A stretch of DNA of 64,000 bases. Source: Microvirga terrae (GTDB lineage Bacteria; Pseudomonadota; Alphaproteobacteria; Rhizobiales; Beijerinckiaceae). This document shows, in pieces, positions 1 through 8,591 of this stretch; position 1 is the stretch's first letter; each line of letters begins with the position of its first letter. Made by a program: the position numbers and the translations under genes. Location of the stretch: contig NZ_CP102845.1 in the NCBI RefSeq assembly GCF_013307435.2, positions 4,946,001-5,010,000 of the forward strand, read 5' to 3'. The notes beneath the pieces are model-generated. The model was not told the origin of the DNA, ran no database searches, and worked only from the letters and a program-made list of their open reading frames with translations.

Positions 1-50
1 GGCCGCGATACCGAACGCTCGGACCATAAGTCTGGCTGTCCAGGGTCGCC

Positions 51-1082
51 CTACCTGAGCATCGGCCAAGTGTCGGACAGCTTGTACCCTCCAGGGAATG
101 GGTCGGACGGGTCGAGCATGAGCTGGGAGGTTCCGGCGATCCATGCGCGTCCGGAAATCGACGGAATGATCGCCTTCTGTCCTGCCACCGTCGTCTCGCG
201 CACGATCCTGCCGATGAATTGGGTATCGATGATCGAGACGCCGGTCAGCGTCTCACCTTCCTTGAGCAGGCCGCGGGCGTTCAGGATTGCCATCCGGGCC
301 GACACCGCCGTGCCGGTCGGCGACCGATCGACTTTGCCCGGCTGAATGGCGACCGCCGAGCGCGACATCAGCCGTCCCTCCTCCCGGTAAAGGGGCCCCC
401 CGAAGGCGCAGAAGGAGATGTGGTTCCATCCTGTGTCCTCAGGATGGGAGAAGCCCAGTTGCTCGTTGGCCGCATTGGTGATCCTGATGCCGATCTCGGC
501 CAGCGCGCGGGCCTCATCCGCAACGAGCCTGAAGCCGAGCGTCTGGGCCTCGACGACGACGAAACTGTCGCCGCCATAGGCGGTATCGACCGTCATCGTC
601 CCCAGCCCCGGCACTTCGAGCGTCGCGTCGAGCCTGGCGGCGAAGCTCGGCACGTTCGTGACTGTGATCCGCTCAGCCTTGCCATTGCGGCACTCCGCGA
701 CGACCTCCACCAACCCAGCGGGAGCCTCCAGGACCATGCGGGTTTCCGGTTCGGTCATTGGAATGATGCCGCTGTCCAGCAGCACGGTCGACACGCAGAT
801 CGAGTTCGAGCCTGACATGGGAGGCGTGTCCTCCGGCTCCATGATGATCCAGCCCATTTGCGCCCTGGGGTTCTTTGGGGGAACGAGCAGATTTACGTGG
901 CGGAAGACGCCCCCGCGCGGCTCGTTGAGAACGAAATTCCGCAGCGTCTTGTCCTGTGCGATCCACCGCGACTGTTCCCACACGGTCTCTCCGGGCGGAG
1001 GCGCGACACCACCGACGATCACGTCACCCACCTCGCCTTCGGCATGGCAACTGACCACATGGATGATTTTCGAGGAACGCAT
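51..1082 (-). CDS. Proline racemase family protein (3-hydroxyproline dehydratase / 4-hydroxyproline epimerase-like)
   Basis: 343 aa, cytosolic, the usual length for the proline racemase superfamily, which racemises or epimerises proline and hydroxyprolines or dehydrates trans-3-hydroxyproline. The first active-site segment reads [11 protein letters not shown] near residues 87-97, so the usual Cys of MCGH is Ser90. The second reads [12 protein letters not shown], so the usual second Cys is Thr256. Thr at the second position is known from trans-3-hydroxy-L-proline dehydratases; Ser at the first is less common. It is the last gene of the minus-strand operon that begins at 8591, separated from the upstream binding-protein gene by a strong hairpin (1205-1229). 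A racemase needing two cysteines is unlikely; dehydratase or epimerase activity on a hydroxyproline-like substrate is inferred. Confidence 0.85.
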   Translation of the reverse strand: MRSSKIIHVVSCHAEGEVGDVIVGGVAPPPGETVWEQSRWIAQDKTLRNFVLNEPRGGVFRHVNLLVPPKNPRAQMGWIIMEPEDTPPMSGSNSICVSTVLLDSGIIPMTEPETRMVLEAPAGLVEVVAECRNGKAERITVTNVPSFAARLDATLEVPGLGTMTVDTAYGGDSFVVVEAQTLGFRLVADEARALAEIGIRITNAANEQLGFSHPEDTGWNHISFCAFGGPLYREEGRLMSRSAVAIQPGKVDRSPTGTAVSARMAILNARGLLKEGETLTGVSIIDTQFIGRIVRETTVAGQKAIIPSISGRAWIAGTSQLMLDPSDPFPGGYKLSDTWPMLR

Positions 1083-1204
1083 CGTTCGGTTTCCTTAAAA
1101 GATGGCATAAGCTCAGGGGCTGAGTAGCAGGGCTTCGGGACTCCGGTTTTGTGCGGCCTCTATGAAAGGAGCACGGTCGGCTCCACTGTCATGAGGAAAG
1201 GAAT

Positions 1205-1229
1205 GCGGCGCCCTTTTTGTGGGCGCCGC
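1205..1229. terminator. Perfect 9-bp hairpin between two operon genes
   Basis: Arms GCGGCGCCC (1205-1213) and GGGCGCCGC (1221-1229) around a 7-base loop. It lies 22 bases downstream of the stop codon of the minus-strand binding-protein gene and about 120 bases before the start of the racemase-family gene. There is no long T run, so it could be a partial terminator, an mRNA-stabilising 3' end, or both. Confidence 0.5.
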
Positions 1230-1251
1230 TGATGGGACCGACCGATCGGGA

Positions 1252-2358
1252 TTAGGTTCCCGGGGCATAGTCCGCCTTGCCGCCCTTCCATTGATAGACC
1301 ACGAAACCCGGTTGCTTGTTGTCGCCCTTGGCATCGAAGCCGATCGGCCCAGCCACCGTTGGGACGGTGTTCGCCGCAATGGCCTTGGCCACCGCCGGGC
1401 CATCGACCTTGCCGGCCTTCTTGAGCGCGTCGGCAAGGACCTGGACGGCCGCATAGGCATAAAGCACATAGCCCTCCGGCTCGATGTTCTTGGCCCGCAT
1501 CTCCTTCACCACGTCGGTCGCGGCCGGGTCCTTGCGCGGATCGGGGCCGAAGGTGAACAACGTGCCCTCGGCGGCCGGTCCGGCAATCGAGAGGAGTTCC
1601 TGGGTCGAGATCGGATCGCCGCCGATAAGTTGGAGCTTGAGGCCCTGGTCGGCCGCCTGGCGCAGGATCAAACCGGCCTCGGCATGATAGCCGCCGAAGA
1701 ACAGCACCTCGACGCCGGCCGTCTTCAGGCGGGTGATCAGCGCGGTGTAGTCCTTCTCGCCAGGATTGATGCCGGCCTCCACCACGACCGACTGCTTCCC
1801 CTCGGCAAGCTTCTTCTTGACCTCTCCGACAAGGCCGGTGCCGAACGGGCTCTTGTCGTGCACAAGGGCGATCTTCTTGCCGGACAGATTCTTGATCACG
1901 TAATCGGCTGCGGTCGGTCCCTGCTGATCATCGCGTCCGGTGATCCGGAAGATCGTCTTCATGCCCCGCTCGGTAACCTTGGGGTTGCTGGATACCGTGA
2001 TGCTGGTGATGCCGGCCTCGTCATAGACTTCCGAGGCCGGGAGGGTCGAGCCGGAGCAGAAGTGCCCGAAGACGAGCTTGATGCCCTCGCCGACGACCTT
2101 GTTGGCGACTGAGACCGCCTGCTTGGGATCGCAGGCGTCGTCCATGGCGACGATCTCCAGCTGTTGTCCGAGCACGCCGCCGGACGCATTGACGGCATCG
2201 GCGGCTGCCTGGGCGCCGTTCTTCATCTGGTCGCCGAAAGTGGCCGAGCTCCCGGTCATCGGACCGGCGACGGCGATCCTGATCTGGGCGAAAGCCGGGG
2301 CGGAGCCGATCAGCAGGGCGGTAGAGAGCAGGAGCATCCGAAGGTGTTTGATGGCCAT
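1252..2358 (-). CDS. ABC transporter substrate-binding protein, branched-chain amino acid (LivJ/LivK) type
   Basis: 368 aa from the ATG at 2358, preceded by AAGGAGG at good spacing; an upstream in-frame start lacks this. The first 24 residues form a signal peptide ending in AFA, so the protein is periplasmic. The mature part has the two-lobed periplasmic-binding fold of Leu/Ile/Val-binding proteins (GPMTGSSATFGDQMKNGA near the N-terminus, then GVLGQQLEIVAMDDACDP). No LivH, LivM, LivG or LivF gene is nearby, so it is an orphan that must use a transporter encoded elsewhere or serve as a sensor. It sits between a sugar-type ABC importer and a hydroxyproline-type enzyme. An amino-acid-like ligand is inferred. 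Confidence 0.9.
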   Translation of the reverse strand: MAIKHLRMLLLSTALLIGSAPAFAQIRIAVAGPMTGSSATFGDQMKNGAQAAADAVNASGGVLGQQLEIVAMDDACDPKQAVSVANKVVGEGIKLVFGHFCSGSTLPASEVYDEAGITSITVSSNPKVTERGMKTIFRITGRDDQQGPTAADYVIKNLSGKKIALVHDKSPFGTGLVGEVKKKLAEGKQSVVVEAGINPGEKDYTALITRLKTAGVEVLFFGGYHAEAGLILRQAADQGLKLQLIGGDPISTQELLSIAGPAAEGTLFTFGPDPRKDPAATDVVKEMRAKNIEPEGYVLYAYAAVQVLADALKKAGKVDGPAVAKAIAANTVPTVAGPIGFDAKGDNKQPGFVVYQWKGGKADYAPGT

Positions 2359-2435
2359 TGGAACTTTCCTCCTTGGGGCTGCGTGCCAGACACTGGGCAA
2401 GGTCCCGCCACTCAAAGCAGAGAAATCCGCGCTTT

Positions 2436-3530
2436 CTAAGGAGAGACGGCCTGATCCGGAAGCCGTTGACCTGTTCGAGCATCGAAAATGTGGAGCTTGG
2501 CCGCGGGCAGGCTACAGGCAACGTCCGTGCCGATCTGGTAATGCGCCCGCTCCAGCACGAATGCCTTCAGAGCGGAACAGGCGGTTCTGATATGGAGGAT
2601 TGTCCCCAGCCCCATCGGCTCCACCAGCTCGATTTGGCCCATGTGATCGCCGTCCCCCCCTGTCGAAACCTGAACGTCCTCAGGGCGCACCCCGACCCTC
2701 ACGGCTTGGCCATGTCGACCCTGTAGATGATCGGAGACCGGCATCTTCTCGCCTGATCCAAGGGTGATGAACCGACGTTCGCCGTCGCAATGCAGGGTGC
2801 CGTCGAGCACGTTGATGGCAGGCGACCCGATGAAGCTGGCAACGAAGAGGTTCGCGGGGCGCTCGTAAAGATCGAGCGGCGTTCCGACCTGCTGGACGGC
2901 GCCTGCGTTCATCGCAACGATACGGTCCGCAAGCGTCATGGCCTCCACTTGATCGTGGGTCACATAGATCGATGTCGTGCCGAGCTCCCGGTGGAGCTTC
3001 TTGATCTCCACGCGCATCTGTTCGCGAAGACGCGCATCGAGATTGGACAAGGGCTCATCAAACAGGAACGCCTTAGGCTTGCGCACGATGGAGCGCCCCA
3101 TCGCGACGCGCTGCCGCTGTCCTCCCGACAGGGTACGAGGTTTTCGATCAAGGAAGGACTCGAGCCCCAGCTTGGAGGCGGCCGCATTCACGACCTCGGC
3201 CATTCGCTCCGAAGGCGTTCCTCGCAACTTGAGGCTATAGCTCATATTGTCGCGAACCGTCATGTGCGGGTAGAGGGCATAGGACTGGAACACCATGGCG
3301 ATGTCCCGGTCCTTCGGCGCCAGTTCATTGACAACCTTCCCGGCAATGCGGATGTCCCCGCGGGTGATGCCCTCCAGTCCTGCGATCATGCGCAGGAGCG
3401 TGGACTTGCCGCATCCCGAAGGCCCGACCAGCACAACGAACTCCCCATCCTGGATCGACAGGTCAACCTCGTGAAGGACAGGCACGGCCCCATAGGACTT
3501 GCCGACACCCTGGATATCGATGGAAGCCAT
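2436..3530 (-). CDS. ABC transporter ATP-binding protein, CUT1 (MalK/UgpC) type
   Basis: 364 aa from the ATG at 3530. Walker [10 protein letters not shown] begins near residue 36; the signature [14 protein letters not shown] and Walker [13 protein letters not shown] follow. The C-terminal third is the TOBE/OB regulatory extension typical of MalK and UgpC, ending with DVACSLPAAKLHIFDA. It supplies ATP hydrolysis for the importer formed with the two permeases at 3542-5324 and the binding protein at 5388. The substrate class of this subfamily is carbohydrate or polyol, but the neighbouring amino-acid-type genes mean the real ligand is uncertain. Confidence 0.93.
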   Translation of the reverse strand: MASIDIQGVGKSYGAVPVLHEVDLSIQDGEFVVLVGPSGCGKSTLLRMIAGLEGITRGDIRIAGKVVNELAPKDRDIAMVFQSYALYPHMTVRDNMSYSLKLRGTPSERMAEVVNAAASKLGLESFLDRKPRTLSGGQRQRVAMGRSIVRKPKAFLFDEPLSNLDARLREQMRVEIKKLHRELGTTSIYVTHDQVEAMTLADRIVAMNAGAVQQVGTPLDLYERPANLFVASFIGSPAINVLDGTLHCDGERRFITLGSGEKMPVSDHLQGRHGQAVRVGVRPEDVQVSTGGDGDHMGQIELVEPMGLGTILHIRTACSALKAFVLERAHYQIGTDVACSLPAAKLHIFDARTGQRLPDQAVSP

Positions 3531-3541
3531 GATGGTAACCC

Positions 3542-4381
3542 TCAGCCTTTGACCGCGCCCGCTGTCAGACCCCGGACGAGATAGCGTTGAACGAGAAGGA
3601 AGAAGAGACATGCGGGGATCAGGGCCAGGATGCCGGCCGCCATCATCTGCCCGAAATCGACGGAGAACTTCGATACGAAGCTGAGCAGACCGACCGGAAA
3701 CGTGCTCGCATCGGCCTTCGACACGAGCATGAGCGCGAAGAGCAGTTCGCTCCAGGCTGCCGTGAAAACGAAGCCCAGGGTTGCGGCAATGCCCGGCAGG
3801 GTGAGCGGGAGGATGATCTGTCGGAAGGCGCGGAAGCGCGAAGCACCGTCGATCATCGCAGCCTCCTCCAGATCCTTCGGGATCCCGTCGAAGAACGACT
3901 GCATCAGGAAGGTCGCAAACGGCACGTTGAAGGCCGTGTAGACGATGACGAGACCGGTGAGGCTGTTGGTGAGCCCGAACGGCGAGAAAAGCTTGAAGAT
4001 CGGAGCCACCAGCATCACGAGCGGGAACATCTGGGTGATGAGCATCAGCCCGACGAGCCACATCTTGCCGCGGAAATCGAAGCGCGACATGGCATAGCCC
4101 GAAAGAGCAGCGATCAGCGTTACCACGACGGCCGTGCTGCCCGAGACGATCAGGCTGTTCTTGAAGAACAGCGGAAAGTCACTATGCGCGAGCACGAAAG
4201 TGTAATGTGCCAGGGAGGAACGGGATGGCCAGAGCCGAATACCCTCGCTGTAGAGGAGATCGTTCGGTGTGACAGATACCTTGAGCAGCCAGTAGAGGGG
4301 AAACAGCGCAAAAGCGACGTAGAGGGCAAGCAGCCCATAGTGAAGGATCCAGTACGGAGTGCTGCGGGCGGAGGATGTCAT
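3542..4381 (-). CDS. ABC transporter permease, MalG/UgpE type
   Basis: 279 aa inner-membrane protein with six predicted membrane segments, beginning LLALYVAFALFPLYWLLKVS. The cytoplasmic EAA loop that contacts the ATPase is present: LEEAAMIDGASRFRAFRQI followed by ILPLTLP. It ends VQRYLVRGLTAGAVKG, the classic MalG-like C-terminus. It starts 10 bases after the stop of the partner permease gene and is followed 11 bases later by the ATPase gene, so the three are co-transcribed and probably form one heterodimeric channel with the ATPase dimer. Confidence 0.93.
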   Translation of the reverse strand: MTSSARSTPYWILHYGLLALYVAFALFPLYWLLKVSVTPNDLLYSEGIRLWPSRSSLAHYTFVLAHSDFPLFFKNSLIVSGSTAVVVTLIAALSGYAMSRFDFRGKMWLVGLMLITQMFPLVMLVAPIFKLFSPFGLTNSLTGLVIVYTAFNVPFATFLMQSFFDGIPKDLEEAAMIDGASRFRAFRQIILPLTLPGIAATLGFVFTAAWSELLFALMLVSKADASTFPVGLLSFVSKFSVDFGQMMAAGILALIPACLFFLLVQRYLVRGLTAGAVKG

Positions 4382-4391
4382 AGGGCTCCCC

Positions 4392-5324
4392 TCATCGTCT
4401 CAGCAGGGACTGCCGCATCAGGATGATGACGAAGGAATAGGCCAGCAGAATCCCAAGCAGCACCATCGCGATCGCGGATGCATAGCCGAAATCGAGGCGC
4501 CGGAATGCCTGTGTGAAGATGTAGCTCGAAACAATCTGCGTCTGATCAGCGGGTCCGCCATTGGTCATCACGATGATGAGATCGGCGAAGTTCGCAATCC
4601 AGATGGTCCGCAACATGACCGTAATCGCGATTGTGGGCGCCAGGAACGGCAGGGTGATGTCGATGAAGCGCCGCCAGGCGCCGGCGCCATCGATGGCAGC
4701 CGCTTCATAAATGTCTTGCGGGATCGACTGCAAGGCCGCGAGCAACGTGATGGCGAAGAACGGGATACCCCACCAGACATTGGCGACGATCGGTCCCCAG
4801 ATCGCGAGATGGGGATCCGACAGAATGTTCTCGGGAGCAGGCAGGACTCCGAGGGCCGCCATCCAGTGCGGCAGGGGGCCGACGACAGGATTGAACAGCC
4901 AGGCCCAGTTCAGGCCCGATAGGAACGTCGGCACCGCCCAGGGCAGAAAGACCAATGCCTGGATGACGCCACGCCCCGGAAAAGCATTGTTGAGGAGGAG
5001 TGCCAATACGAGGCCGAAAGAAAATTGCAGAACGACCGAAGCCAAGGTCCAAACAAGCGTGTTCCTCATAGACAGCCAGAACGCCGCATCCGTCCAAAGC
5101 GTTTGGAAATGCTCAAGACCGACGAAGCCGCCGCTGAAAGGGTTGATCAGCTGCATGTCCCGGAAGGCGTAGGACAAACCGATGATCAGCGGCACGAGCA
5201 TGATGACCGCAATCAGGATGACGGAGGGAGCGATATACAGGTAAGGCTCGAGGCCTGCCACGAACCGACTCAGAGGCGCGCGCCGGCGGCCTGCAGCCTC
5301 CTCGTATAAGGGCATCGTTGACAT
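4392..5324 (-). CDS. ABC transporter permease, MalF/UgpA type
   Basis: 310 aa inner-membrane protein. The first span (YLYIAPSVILIAVIMLVPLI) is followed by a periplasmic segment and five more spans. The EAA motif reads IYEAAAIDGAGAWRRFIDI, then TLPFLAPTI. This is the MalF-like half of the CUT1 importer and is paired with the MalG-like gene just downstream. A GC-rich hairpin at 5357-5380 separates it from the upstream binding-protein gene. Confidence 0.93.
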   Translation of the reverse strand: MSTMPLYEEAAGRRRAPLSRFVAGLEPYLYIAPSVILIAVIMLVPLIIGLSYAFRDMQLINPFSGGFVGLEHFQTLWTDAAFWLSMRNTLVWTLASVVLQFSFGLVLALLLNNAFPGRGVIQALVFLPWAVPTFLSGLNWAWLFNPVVGPLPHWMAALGVLPAPENILSDPHLAIWGPIVANVWWGIPFFAITLLAALQSIPQDIYEAAAIDGAGAWRRFIDITLPFLAPTIAITVMLRTIWIANFADLIIVMTNGGPADQTQIVSSYIFTQAFRRLDFGYASAIAMVLLGILLAYSFVIILMRQSLLRR

Positions 5325-5356
5325 GCGGCGCTCCTTGGCGGGACAAATCAGGTGGA

Positions 5357-5380
5357 CGGCGCGGCTCAGAAGCCGCGCCG
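5357..5380. terminator. Hairpin between binding-protein and permease genes
   Basis: Perfect inverted repeat: arms CGGCGCGGC (5357-5365) and GCCGCGCCG (5372-5380), loop TCAGAA. It sits just after the stop codon of the binding-protein gene in the minus-strand operon. Such hairpins commonly stabilise the upstream message or attenuate readthrough, so that more binding protein than permease is made. There is no T tract, so complete termination is unlikely. Confidence 0.5.
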
Positions 5381-5387
5381 ATCCGGA

Positions 5388-6653
5388 TTACTTGCTCGAG
5401 GCGAGGTGTTTTTTCTGCGCCTTCGTCATGTAATCGGCCCACTGTGCCGCCATGTCCTTTGGAGCGAGTTGGCCAAGAAGAGCCTGCTGGCTGGTCTTCA
5501 CCGCAAGCGAGTCGGCGAAAAAGGCGAATTCCTGCAGATAGGTTGGCATGATGGTCGGCACGACGTTCTTGTCTGCCAGTTCCTCGAACCACCCCTTGAA
5601 CTGTGGGCCGGAATAGAACGGATCGTTCTCGGCCGACTTGTAGATCGGCAGCGCACCCGTTTTTTTGTTCCAGGCGATATTGCCTTCGGGGCCAGCGAGC
5701 GCAGCAAGCAGCTTCCAGGAGAGCTCCTTGTTCTTGCTGTTCGCGAACATAGACCAACCGGCATAACCCAGTGTCGGGAAGGCCTTGCCTGCCGGGCCCT
5801 TCGGGAAAGGCGCGACTCCATATTCCTCCGGCTTCATGCGCTCGGCAATAGCGATCAGCGCATCAGGATCCTGGTCGAGCATGGCGCAGGTGCTGGAATA
5901 GAACCCTGCGACGATCTCGTTGAAGCCCCAGTTCACGCTGTCCTTCGGAGCGTAACCCTTCTTGTAGAGATCAGTGACATAGGCGAGGCCCTTCACCCAT
6001 CCGTCATCTGCGAAGGTCGAGGTTCCATCCTGCTTGAAGAACGAGTTGTCGCCGGCCATCGTGGCGCCGAACATCACCCAACCGTTCAGGCCGCCGGGGC
6101 CACCCCGCAGGCAGTACCCGTACTTGCCCGGAATGGCCGAAACCTTCTTGGAGACCTCTTCGAACTCCGCGAGGGTCTTCGGTGGCTCCTTCACGCCGGC
6201 CTGCTCGAAGAGCTTCTTGTTGTAGAACATGGCCCTCAAATAGAAGCCGTAGGGTATCGTGTAGGCGGTATTCTTGACGCTGCGACCGACCTCCAGGGCT
6301 CTCTCGTTCAGACCGCCCGTATGGGGCCAAGCCTTCAGGTAAGGCTCGAGGCTCTCCAGGGCGCTGTTGTTGGCGTAGAGTGAAAGCCACCGATCCGGCA
6401 TCTCGACAACATCAGGCGTATCGCCGGCGGACACCATGGTGGCGAATTTCTCGAAGGCTTGGCTCCAGGGCAGAGACGTGATTTCCACCTTCACGCCGGG
6501 ATTCGCTTCCTCGAAGCCCTTCACGATACCCTTGAGCGTTTCTGTCCGCTCAGGACTCGTGATGACTTCGGTGAGCTTCAGGGTGGTTTGGGCAAGAGCG
6601 CTGCCGGCGAAGGTCGTGGCGAGCGCAGTAGCGAGCAGTAGGCGTTGGATCAT
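5388..6653 (-). CDS. ABC transporter substrate-binding protein, CUT1 sugar-binding type
   Basis: 421 aa. The first 21 residues are a signal peptide (MIQRLLLATALATTFAGSALA), so it is periplasmic. The mature protein belongs to the family-1 extracellular solute-binding proteins: EEANPGVKVEITSLPWSQ near the start, GDTPDVVEMPDRW in the first lobe, and a C-terminal region rich in Lys and Trp. It delivers substrate to the permease pair encoded downstream. The gene follows the PLP-enzyme gene by 61 bases, so the importer is likely expressed with that enzyme. The ligand cannot be read from the sequence. Confidence 0.92.
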   Translation of the reverse strand: MIQRLLLATALATTFAGSALAQTTLKLTEVITSPERTETLKGIVKGFEEANPGVKVEITSLPWSQAFEKFATMVSAGDTPDVVEMPDRWLSLYANNSALESLEPYLKAWPHTGGLNERALEVGRSVKNTAYTIPYGFYLRAMFYNKKLFEQAGVKEPPKTLAEFEEVSKKVSAIPGKYGYCLRGGPGGLNGWVMFGATMAGDNSFFKQDGTSTFADDGWVKGLAYVTDLYKKGYAPKDSVNWGFNEIVAGFYSSTCAMLDQDPDALIAIAERMKPEEYGVAPFPKGPAGKAFPTLGYAGWSMFANSKNKELSWKLLAALAGPEGNIAWNKKTGALPIYKSAENDPFYSGPQFKGWFEELADKNVVPTIMPTYLQEFAFFADSLAVKTSQQALLGQLAPKDMAAQWADYMTKAQKKHLASSK

Positions 6654-6714
6654 GGTCTTCCCTCTGTTTTGATCTTGTCTCGAACGTGTTCGACCGCTCC
6701 TGACGACAGTTTGG

Positions 6715-7887
6715 TTAGCTCATCTTCGCCTCCCTGATGGCTTGTGAGAGATCGGCCACGAGGACATCCTGGCCTTCAAGGCCCACATGAAGCCGCACGA
6801 CACGAGCGGAGACGCCGAAATCGATCGCCGAATTGGGCCCTGCGGCCTGGGCACGGACCACCTGAGCAGGCACCACAAGGCTCTCATGTCCGCCCCAGCT
6901 CACGCCGAGCTTGAAAAACCGGAGTGAGTCCGCGAACCGGGCGATATCGACGCTGCCGTCGAACTCGAAAGAGAACAGGCCGGATGTGCCTTGCAGTCCG
7001 TCGAGCAGCCCATTGCTCAGGCCGGGATGATAGACCGCCACCACGTCCGATCGCTTCGCGAGTTCACGCGCCACGTGCAGACCCGCTGCCTCATGCGCTC
7101 TCATGCGGATCGGCAAGGTGCGAAGACCACGCAGCAGGAGCCATGCATCGAACGGGGATAGCTTGCCGCCGAGGTAGGGATAAATGCGGGATCGGATCTC
7201 TCCGATGAGCCCTCCCGAGCCCACGACGACGCCTGCCACCACGTCGCTGTGGCCGCCGATGTATTTCGACGCGGAGTGGACCACGAGGTCGACTCCGAGG
7301 GTCAGCGGCTGCTGGAAGATGGGACTCGCCCAGCTGTTGTCGATGATCGAGATCGCGCCGTTCTCGCGGGCTACCCTGGCAAGCGTTGCCACATCATGGA
7401 CATGCATGAGCCAACTCGTCGGGCTCTCCATGTAGAAGAGCCTTGCCCCGGGCAGAGCGCGTCGCACCGCGTCGTGGTCACGACCATCCACATAGTCGAC
7501 CGTCACGTTCATCCGCTTGAGGTAGGTCTGGAAGAGCCGGTACGCGTCGGGATACACATGCTCCACGCATACGATCCGGTCGCCCGGTTGGACGAATGCC
7601 AGGACGGCTGACGCAATGGCCGCCATGCCGCTGGCGAATCCGATCGCATCCTCCCCACATTCCAGAGCGGCCACTTTCTCCTCGAACAGACGAACCGTGG
7701 GATTGAGGCCACGGGTGTAGGTGGGGCGCACCTTCTGTCCGCGATAGGTTTCTTCCATCTCGGCATAGGAGCTGAAGGTAAAGAGAGAGGTTTGCGCGAT
7801 CGGCGGCACGACAGCCTCGTAGGCGTGCTCGCTATCATGGGCAAGGATGGCCATGGCGCGGGCCAACGGATCCACGGAGGTGTTCAT
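6715..7887 (-). CDS. Cys/Met metabolism PLP-dependent enzyme (cystathionine beta/gamma-lyase-like)
   Basis: 390 aa, normal length for the trans-sulfuration enzyme family, which cleaves or replaces the gamma or beta substituent of sulfur amino acids. The PLP-binding lysine is K208 in HSASKYIGGHSD; D183 in IIDNSWASP contacts the pyridine ring; YTRGLNPT near residue 57 provides phosphate contacts from the neighbouring subunit. Its ATG overlaps the stop of the FCD regulator (ATGA), indicating translational coupling. The exact reaction is not determined; placement beside an importer suggests a lyase acting on an imported thioether or C-S compound, which is inference. Confidence 0.88.
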   Translation of the reverse strand: MNTSVDPLARAMAILAHDSEHAYEAVVPPIAQTSLFTFSSYAEMEETYRGQKVRPTYTRGLNPTVRLFEEKVAALECGEDAIGFASGMAAIASAVLAFVQPGDRIVCVEHVYPDAYRLFQTYLKRMNVTVDYVDGRDHDAVRRALPGARLFYMESPTSWLMHVHDVATLARVARENGAISIIDNSWASPIFQQPLTLGVDLVVHSASKYIGGHSDVVAGVVVGSGGLIGEIRSRIYPYLGGKLSPFDAWLLLRGLRTLPIRMRAHEAAGLHVARELAKRSDVVAVYHPGLSNGLLDGLQGTSGLFSFEFDGSVDIARFADSLRFFKLGVSWGGHESLVVPAQVVRAQAAGPNSAIDFGVSARVVRLHVGLEGQDVLVADLSQAIREAKMS

Positions 7888-8591
7888 CTGATCATGTCCT
7901 TGATGTCCTCCTCAACGATGGCGAGGATTGAAAGCGTCTTGGAGCGGGCTGCGTCCGGATCCTTGGCCGCGATGGCCTCGAACAGCTCGCGATGAACCGG
8001 AAAGGAACGGGCGGCGAAATCGACACGAACGCGCGACATGCCGAACAGCATCTGCACACTTTCCCGCATCTGCGACAGGAGTTGGTTGAAGATGGGATTG
8101 CCGCTGGCGTCATAGATCGAGAGATGAAATGCCAGGTCCTCGGGACCAGCGCAGCCCTTCTCGCGGTGAACGGACTCCATGATCAGCAGCTTAGACTCGA
8201 TCCGCTCGAGATCGGCAGCTCCAGACCGTACCGCCGCGAGGGCGCTTGCCTCGACTTCCAGGCCACGGCGAACCTCCAGCATCTGGAGAAGGCCGTTCTG
8301 CCCGCTGTCAACCGCCAGTGGAAGGTGCATGGTCTCGGGTGAGATTCGACGCAGGAGGTAGGTGCCACTGCCCCTGCGGCTCTCGACGACTCCGAGAGCC
8401 TGCCAATGACGGATAACCTCTCGGATTGTGGAACGCCCGACCGAGAGCTCAGCCATCAACTCACGCTCCGGAGGCAAACAATCTCCGGGCTGCAGGTCCG
8501 AATGGCCGATGTACTCGGCGATCGCCTGCATCGCGCCTGACGTGCGGGCAGATGTGGTGCGACGCACCTGAGTTCCCCATTCCGAGTCCAT
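7884..8591 (-). CDS. FadR/GntR family transcriptional regulator with FCD domain
   Basis: 235 aa from the ATG at 8591, preceded by GGAG six bases upstream; longer in-frame starts lack a ribosome site. The N-terminal winged helix reads GDCLPPERELMAELSVGRSTIREVIRHW, split as usual for GntR proteins. The C-terminal all-helical FCD ligand domain follows, with DLAFHLSIYDASGNP as part of its metal/ligand site. It is the first gene of the minus-strand operon. A sequence matching the FCD-type operator consensus lies 57 bases upstream (8648-8658), consistent with autoregulation and control of the whole operon by a pathway metabolite. Confidence 0.9.
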   Translation of the reverse strand: MDSEWGTQVRRTTSARTSGAMQAIAEYIGHSDLQPGDCLPPERELMAELSVGRSTIREVIRHWQALGVVESRRGSGTYLLRRISPETMHLPLAVDSGQNGLLQMLEVRRGLEVEASALAAVRSGAADLERIESKLLIMESVHREKGCAGPEDLAFHLSIYDASGNPIFNQLLSQMRESVQMLFGMSRVRVDFAARSFPVHRELFEAIAAKDPDAARSKTLSILAIVEEDIKDMIR

